Shown here: in pieces, positions 59,327 through 64,000 of the stretch
Numbering within the stretch: position 1 is the first letter of the stretch
How the letters are laid out: every line of letters starts with the position of its first letter
Source: Microbacterium aoyamense
GTDB lineage: Bacteria > Actinomycetota > Actinomycetes > Actinomycetales > Microbacteriaceae
Direction: 5' to 3'
DNA: 64,000 nucleotides
Assembly (NCBI RefSeq): GCF_023155855.1
Contig: NZ_JAKNUT010000004.1
Coordinates: 310,001-374,000, forward strand
Translations under genes and position numbers: made by a program
The notes under the pieces: model-generated
The model's database searches: none
What the model was told of the DNA's origin: nothing
What the model saw: only the letters and a program-made list of their open reading frames with translations

Positions 59327-59342
59327 TTTGGCCTAGGCCAAA
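59327..59342. promoter_or_regulatory. Perfect 16-bp palindrome between pdxR and pdxS
   Basis: TTTGGCCTAGGCCAAA is a perfect inverted repeat in the 96-nt divergent gap. A TATCTT at 59322-59327 could be the pdxS -10 and overlaps its left edge. It is a natural candidate for the PdxR operator, by position. Confidence 0.6.
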
Positions 59343-59380
59343 CTGGATGCCTGCCGCGGCATCCGTCGAAAGGAACCGTC

Positions 59381-60271
59381 GTGACCACTCCCGACACCGG
59401 AACCAGCCGCGTCAAGCGCGGACTCGCCGAGATGCTGAAGGGCGGCGTCATCATGGACGTCGTCACGGTCGAGCAGGCGAAGATCGCGGAGGATGCCGGC
59501 GCCGTCGCCGTCATGGCACTCGAGCGGGTTCCCGCCGACATCCGCGCCCAGGGCGGGGTCTCGCGCATGAGCGACCCCGACATGATCGACGGCATCATCG
59601 AGGCCGTCTCGATCCCCGTCATGGCCAAGGCCCGCATCGGCCACTTCGTCGAGGCGCAGGTGCTGCAGGAGCTCGGCGTCGACTACATCGACGAGTCCGA
59701 AGTGCTCTCGCCCGCCGACTACGTCAACCACATCGACAAGTGGAACTTCACCGTTCCCTTCGTATGCGGTGCCACCAACCTCGGCGAGGCGCTCCGCCGC
59801 ATCAACGAGGGCGCCGCGATGATCCGCTCGAAGGGCGAAGCCGGTACGGGCGACGTGTCCGAGGCCACGAAGCACATCCGCAAGATCAAGAGCGAGATCA
59901 ACGTGCTCCGCTCGATGTCGAAGGACGAGCTGTACGTCGCCGCCAAGGAGCTCCAGGCGCCGTACGACCTCGTCGCCGAGGTCGCCGAGACCGGCGCGCT
60001 CCCCGTCGTCCTGTTCGTCGCGGGCGGTGTCGCGACGCCCGCTGACGCCGCGATGATGATGCAGATGGGCGCCGACGGCGTCTTCGTCGGCTCGGGCATC
60101 TTCAAGTCGGGAAACCCCGCTCAGCGCGCCGCGGCGATCGTCAAGGCGACGACGTTCTACGACGACGCCAAGGTCATCGCCGACGTCTCGCGGGGCCTCG
60201 GTGAAGCCATGGTCGGCATCAACGTCTCCGACCTGCCGGCGCCGCACCGCCTCGCAGAGCGCGGCTGGTGA
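59381..60271 (+). CDS. pdxS: Pyridoxal 5'-phosphate synthase, PdxS subunit
   Basis: A 296-residue TIM-barrel synthase making PLP from ribose 5-phosphate, glyceraldehyde 3-phosphate and ammonia. The catalytic lysines are in [11 protein letters not shown] and in [31 protein letters not shown] and [19 protein letters not shown] are nearly invariant in the family. GTG start with AAAGGA upstream. It overlaps pdxT by 4 nt. Confidence 0.98.
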   Translation: MTTPDTGTSRVKRGLAEMLKGGVIMDVVTVEQAKIAEDAGAVAVMALERVPADIRAQGGVSRMSDPDMIDGIIEAVSIPVMAKARIGHFVEAQVLQELGVDYIDESEVLSPADYVNHIDKWNFTVPFVCGATNLGEALRRINEGAAMIRSKGEAGTGDVSEATKHIRKIKSEINVLRSMSKDELYVAAKELQAPYDLVAEVAETGALPVVLFVAGGVATPADAAMMMQMGADGVFVGSGIFKSGNPAQRAAAIVKATTFYDDAKVIADVSRGLGEAMVGINVSDLPAPHRLAERGW

Positions 60272-60867
60272 CCACACCCACTCGAGTCGGCGTCCTCGCC
60301 CTGCAGGGCGACGTGCGCGAGCATGCGCGCGTGCTGAGCGGGCTCGGAGCGGAGGCCGTGCTCGTGCGGCGTCCGTCCGAGCTCGCCGAGGTCGACGGTC
60401 TGGTGCTGCCGGGCGGCGAGTCGAGCGTCATCGACAAGCTGTCGCGCGCGTTCGGGATGCAGCAGCCCATCCGCGATGCGATCGCGGGGGGCCTTCCCGT
60501 CTACGGCACATGTGCGGGGCTCATCCTGCTCGCCGACCGCATCACGGACGGCATCGCGGGGCAGCAGACGTTCGGCGGGCTGGACGTGACCGTCCGCCGC
60601 AACGCGTTCGGCAGCCAGGTCGACTCGTTCGAGACCGACCTCGACGTCCCGGCGCTCGGCGCACCGCCCGTGCACGCGGTGTTCATCCGCGCACCGCTTG
60701 TCGAAGCATCCGGACCCGATGTCGAGACGCTCGCGTCCCTCGACGACGGACGCATCGTCGCGGTTCGGCAGGGCAACCTGATCGGCACGGCGTTCCATCC
60801 CGAGGTCACCGGCGAGCACCGGTTCCACGAGCTGTTCCTGCGGGTCGTCGAGAGCGTCCGACGATGA
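60268..60867 (+). CDS. pdxT: Pyridoxal 5'-phosphate synthase, glutaminase subunit
   Basis: A 199-residue class I glutaminase that feeds ammonia to PdxS. It has the complete triad context: the nucleophile Cys in [20 protein letters not shown], and the C-terminal His/Glu in [16 protein letters not shown]. The intact site contrasts with the altered GatD at 17978. It overlaps the DUF1697 gene by 4 nt. Confidence 0.97.
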   Translation: MTTPTRVGVLALQGDVREHARVLSGLGAEAVLVRRPSELAEVDGLVLPGGESSVIDKLSRAFGMQQPIRDAIAGGLPVYGTCAGLILLADRITDGIAGQQTFGGLDVTVRRNAFGSQVDSFETDLDVPALGAPPVHAVFIRAPLVEASGPDVETLASLDDGRIVAVRQGNLIGTAFHPEVTGEHRFHELFLRVVESVRR

Positions 60868-61382
60868 CTGCCTGGGTGGCCCTCCTCCGCGGCGTCAACG
60901 TGGGCGGCATCACGATCAAGAGCGCCGATCTCGCCCGCGTGTTCCGCGATCTCGGCTTCGACGACGTGCGCACCGTGCTCGCGAGCGGCAACGTCGCGTT
61001 CGAGGCAGCCGGATCCCGTGCCGCGCTGAAGGCGTCGATCGAAAGGGCGTTGCGCGACGAGTTCTCGTACGACGCGTGGATCCTGCTCGTCACGGCGAAG
61101 GAGCTGAAGGCGGCGATCGACGGATTCCCGTTCGACGAGACGGATGCCACGCGCCAGCCGTGGGTGATCTTCTGCGTCGACGCCGAGACCCGCGACGAAC
61201 TGGCCGCGGCATCCGTCGATGCTGATCTCGACCCCGTCGCTCCCGGACCCGGCGTCGTCTACTGGAACCCGCCGAAAGGCTCGTCGACCGACACCCCGTT
61301 CGCGAAGCTGCTCGCGAAGGCGACCTACAAGCCGCGCACGACCAACCGCAATCTTCGGACGCTGATCAAGATCCTGGGCTGA
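60864..61382 (+). CDS. DUF1697 protein
   Basis: A 172-residue protein of the DUF1697 family: N-terminal VALLRGVNVGGITIKSADL, FDDVRTVLASGNVAFEA, and C-terminal [20 protein letters not shown]. Function unknown. It overlaps pdxT (ATGA), so it is probably the third gene of the pdxST operon. It also converges with, and overlaps by 17 nt, the decarboxylase gene. Confidence 0.93.
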   Translation: MTAWVALLRGVNVGGITIKSADLARVFRDLGFDDVRTVLASGNVAFEAAGSRAALKASIERALRDEFSYDAWILLVTAKELKAAIDGFPFDETDATRQPWVIFCVDAETRDELAAASVDADLDPVAPGPGVVYWNPPKGSSTDTPFAKLLAKATYKPRTTNRNLRTLIKILG

Positions 61383-62739
61383 CGAGCCGCGCGATCGCTC
61401 CGAGGGTCGCGTCGACGTCGGCCTCGGTCGTCGCCCACGACGACATCGAGCAGCGCAGTGCGGCTCTGCCGTCCCATTCGGCACCCGTGAGCGCGGCGGT
61501 GCCGTCGCGCAGGATGGATGCCCCGAGCGCGCGTGTCGCGTCGTCGTCGCCGAGGCGGAACATCACCTGCGTGTACGGGACCTCGTTGATGACCTCGATT
61601 CCCGGAATCGTGCGCAAGCCCGCCTCGAGCCGGAGGGCGTTGTCGTGCATGCGCTCGACGAGAGCCGCGACACCGCCGCGGCCGAGGCTGCGCAGCGCCG
61701 CCCACGCCGGCACGCCACGGCCGCGGCGCGAGAGCTCGGGAGTGACGTCCCACGGATCGAGCCCGGTGTACATGAGGTAGTCGCCGCCCGTGCGGAACAT
61801 CGCGATCGAGTCCGCCGGGTCCCGCACGATCGCCATGCCGCAGTCGTAGGGCACGTTGAGCGTCTTGTGGGCGTCGGTCGTCCACGAATCGGCGTCCGCA
61901 GCGCCGTCGAGCAGGTGCCGCAGGCGCTGCGAGGCTCCGGCCCAGAGTCCGAAGGCGCCGTCGACGTGGATCCACGCGCCGTGCGCCCGTGCGATCGGCG
62001 TGAGCTCGGTGAACGGATCGAACGCCCCCGTGTGCACCTCGCCGGCCTGCAGACACACGATCGTGGGCCCTGACGGTGTGCCGTCGAGCGTCGCGGCTAG
62101 GGCATCCGGGATCATCCGTCCTTCGCCATCGGTCGGCACGATGACGAGCTCGTCCGTTCCGATGCCGATGAAGCGCGCGGCGCGGTCGATGGATCCGTGC
62201 CGGTGCTCCCCGACGACGAACCGGAGCGGCGGAGCTCCGCGCAGTCCCTGCGTCGTGAGGTCCCAGCCGGCACGGCGCATGACGGCGTGCTGTGCCACGG
62301 CGAGGCACGTGAAGTTCGACACCTGCGCACCCGTGACGAATCCGACGGATGCCGCCGCCGGCAGCCCCAGCAGGTCGCACACCCAGGCGCCCGCGATGCG
62401 CTCGAGCGCGACCGTGGTCGGGGTGAGCGTGCTCGACCCGGAGTTCTGGTCCCACGCCGACACGAGCCAGTCGGTCGCGAGCGCGGCGGGCAGTGTGCCG
62501 CCGATGACGAAGCCGAAGAACCGCCCCCCGGGGATCGCCACCAGGCCGGGCTCGGCGCGTTCGGCGAGGTCGGCCACGACGGCAGCGGCATCCATCCCCT
62601 CATCGGGCAGCTCCCCGCCGAACACGTCGAGCATCTCGGCGAGATCGGCGCGCGGCCAGACCGGTCGATCTTCGAGGGACTCGAGGAAGGCCGTCGCACC
62701 GCGGTGCGCGGCGTCGAGGGCGCGCTGACGTTCGTCCAT
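61366..62739 (-). CDS. PLP-dependent group II decarboxylase family protein
   Basis: A 457-residue fold-type I PLP enzyme resembling aromatic-L-amino-acid and related decarboxylases. The PLP lysine is in [15 protein letters not shown], the PLP-binding Asp in HVDGAFGLW, and [21 protein letters not shown] and [10 protein letters not shown] are family blocks. Substrate cannot be predicted. It lies in the B6 island, which may be coincidence or may reflect PLP demand. Start MDERQRAL, with no strong ribosome site. Confidence 0.9.
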   Translation of the reverse strand: MDERQRALDAAHRGATAFLESLEDRPVWPRADLAEMLDVFGGELPDEGMDAAAVVADLAERAEPGLVAIPGGRFFGFVIGGTLPAALATDWLVSAWDQNSGSSTLTPTTVALERIAGAWVCDLLGLPAAASVGFVTGAQVSNFTCLAVAQHAVMRRAGWDLTTQGLRGAPPLRFVVGEHRHGSIDRAARFIGIGTDELVIVPTDGEGRMIPDALAATLDGTPSGPTIVCLQAGEVHTGAFDPFTELTPIARAHGAWIHVDGAFGLWAGASQRLRHLLDGAADADSWTTDAHKTLNVPYDCGMAIVRDPADSIAMFRTGGDYLMYTGLDPWDVTPELSRRGRGVPAWAALRSLGRGGVAALVERMHDNALRLEAGLRTIPGIEVINEVPYTQVMFRLGDDDATRALGASILRDGTAALTGAEWDGRAALRCSMSSWATTEADVDATLGAIARLVSPGS

Positions 62740-62788
62740 GTAGAGGAGTGTTCTCGCCTGCGCGCGGTGATACAAGGATCCGCGCGTT

Positions 62789-62794
62789 TAGAAT
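62789..62794 (+). promoter_or_regulatory. -10 element for yebC
   Basis: TAGAAT, 7 nt before the yebC ATG and overlapping its GGAAAG ribosome site region. This spacing would give an almost leaderless transcript. Confidence 0.45.
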
Positions 62795-62801
62795 GGAAAG
62801 C

Positions 62802-63560
62802 ATGTCCGGCCACTCCAAGTGGGCGACCACGAAGCACAAGAAGGCCGTCATCGACGCGCGTCGTGCCAAGTCGTTCGCCAAGCTCATCAAGAACATCGAA
62901 GTCGCCGCGAAGCTCGGCGGCGCCGACCTCGCAGGCAACCCGACTCTGTACGACGCCGTGCAGAAGGCGAAGAAGACCTCGGTCCCCAACGACAACATCG
63001 ACCGCGCGATCAAGCGCGGCGCGGGGATCTCAGGCGAGTCGATCGAGTACCTCAACATCATGTACGAGGGCTACGGTCCGGGCGGCGTCGCCCTCATGAT
63101 CGAGTGCCTCACCGACAACAAGAACCGTGCCGCCGCTGAGGTGCGCACAGCGCTCAGCCGCAACGGCGCGACCTTGGCGGATCCGGGCAGCGTCGCGTAC
63201 AACTTCAGCCGCAAGGGCGTCATCGTCGTCGGCGGCGAGTCCACGACAGAGGACGACATCATGATGGCCGTGCTCGAGGCCGGGGCCGACGACGTCGAGC
63301 CCCACGCGCAGGGCTTCGAGGTCATCACCGAAGCGCACGACCTCGTGACCGTGCGCACGGCGCTGCAGGATGCCGGGATCGACTACGAGTCCGCCGACGT
63401 CGAGTTCGTGCCGAATCTCAAGGTCGAAGTGGATGCCGAGACCGCGCGGAAGATCTTCCGCATCATCGATGCACTCGAGGACAGCGACGACGTCCAGAAC
63501 GTCTACTCGAACTTCGACCTGACCCCCGAGGTGCAGGCCGAGCTCGAAGCCGACGACTGA
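62802..63560 (+). CDS. yebC: YebC/PmpR family protein
   Basis: A 252-residue YebC family protein. The N-terminal [20 protein letters not shown] and [11 protein letters not shown] are highly conserved, with the three-domain layout and the acidic central [21 protein letters not shown]. Some YebC proteins regulate transcription; others assist ribosomes at proline stretches, so the older DNA-binding label is not certain. It precedes ruvC, as in many bacteria. Confidence 0.96.
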   Translation: MSGHSKWATTKHKKAVIDARRAKSFAKLIKNIEVAAKLGGADLAGNPTLYDAVQKAKKTSVPNDNIDRAIKRGAGISGESIEYLNIMYEGYGPGGVALMIECLTDNKNRAAAEVRTALSRNGATLADPGSVAYNFSRKGVIVVGGESTTEDDIMMAVLEAGADDVEPHAQGFEVITEAHDLVTVRTALQDAGIDYESADVEFVPNLKVEVDAETARKIFRIIDALEDSDDVQNVYSNFDLTPEVQAELEADD

Positions 63561-63616
63561 GCCGTTCCGTCCTCCCCGCCCCTCGTCCAGAGCGAGCGCG
63601 GCGGGACGAAACGCGT

Positions 63617-63639
63617 CGCGCCTCCCCGGCTGAGGCGCG
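63617..63639 (+). terminator. Weak hairpin between yebC and ruvC
   Basis: CGCGCC and GGCGCG arms with an 11-nt loop lie 20 nt before ruvC. Only 6 bp and no T-run, so it may not terminate. Confidence 0.3.
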
Positions 63640-63660
63640 TCGCCCGCATAGCGTGGGGGA

Positions 63661-64000
63661 GTGACCCGTCGCCCCCCTCTGCGCGTGCTCGGCATCGATC
63701 CCGGGCTGACCCGCTGCGGTGTCGGGATCGTGGATGTCGCGCCCGACCGCTCCGCGACGCTCGTCTACGTCGGGGTCGTGCGGTCGGACGCCGGCGCGCG
63801 GATCGAGGAGCGCCTCGCGGCGATCGCGTCGGGGCTCCGCGCCCTGATCGACGAGCATCGGCCTACCGTCGTCGCGGTGGAGCGCGTGTTCGCGCAGCAC
63901 AATCGCCAGACCGTCATGGGCACGGCGCAGGCGAGCGGCATCGCGCTGCTCGTCGCGGGGGAGCGCGGGCTCCCCGCCGCGACCCACACCCCGACCGAGG
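63661..64000 (+). CDS. ruvC: Crossover junction endodeoxyribonuclease RuvC, partial
   Basis: The first 113 codons of RuvC, which resolves Holliday junctions. The catalytic Asp is in LGIDPGLTRCGVG and the second acidic residue in VAVERVFAQHN, followed by TVMGTAQASGIALL. GTG start after a GGGGGAG stretch. The C-terminal third lies beyond the right edge. Confidence 0.95.
   Translation, partial: MTRRPPLRVLGIDPGLTRCGVGIVDVAPDRSATLVYVGVVRSDAGARIEERLAAIASGLRALIDEHRPTVVAVERVFAQHNRQTVMGTAQASGIALLVAGERGLPAATHTPTE

Overview
The window is ordinary chromosome from a high-G+C Gram-positive bacterium, most likely Microbacterium or a close Microbacteriaceae relative. The evidence is the extreme G+C, the actinobacterial-only families (SepH, DUF4191, DUF4193, DUF3000, DUF3093, DUF3159, DUF3710, PAC2), the MurT/GatD pair, and a gene order shared with other Actinobacteria (glnA2-glnE-glnA, pepA-lpd-E2, dut-DUF3710-DUF3159, thrS-HIT, pdxST, yebC-ruvC). 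I see no rRNA, CRISPR array, phage or insertion sequence. Genes are packed tightly, often with 1-4 nt overlaps.

Layout. 0-7 kb: polyphosphate glucokinase (partial), glnA2, glnE and glnA; a two-site GlnR-type operator precedes glnA. 7-15 kb: small membrane and conserved proteins, a possible pseudokinase, the pepA-lpd-E2 operon and a PAC2 protein. 15-20.4 kb: primary sigma factor, then murT, gatD and two alanine-racemase-like genes. 20.4-31 kb: parE and parC, nitroreductase, a phosphodiesterase-family protein, sepH, and a dut-DUF cluster. 31-42 kb: aconitase behind a perfect palindrome, dxs, an SPFH protein, a fatty-acid oxidation pair, RNase D and DUF3000. 42-47.8 kb: hydrolase, an atypical RCC1/CFI-box gene, sufE, rhodanese and zapE. 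48-53 kb: ammonium transporter with a GlnR-type box, an orphan PemK-like protein, four tRNA genes and a small secreted-metallopeptidase cluster. 53-64 kb: AlkD, thrS with a possible leader peptide, HIT protein, a 109-bp hairpin, a complete vitamin B6 island (pdxY, pdxR, pdxS, pdxT), a PLP decarboxylase, yebC and the start of ruvC.

The most interesting region is 16.7-20.4 kb. The GatD homologue keeps its fold but has Gly and Gln where the glutaminase Cys and His should be, and the MurT homologue contains no cysteine, so it lacks the usual four-Cys zinc ribbon. Next to them are two racemase paralogues with reciprocal losses: one has the catalytic-Tyr C-terminal domain but almost no PLP barrel, and the other has the PLP-lysine barrel but has lost the Tyr and Met-Asp motifs. 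Microbacteriaceae make group B peptidoglycan, in which the alpha-carboxyl of D-Glu carries the cross-bridge instead of being amidated, sometimes with a D-diamino acid. I infer that this locus may be a repurposed MurT/GatD ligase plus a heteromeric racemase for the B-type bridge. That is a hypothesis from sequence only.

Nitrogen control links glnA, glnE, glnA2 and amt, and B6 supply links pdxR, pdxS, pdxT and pdxY; the rest is core metabolism and information processing.
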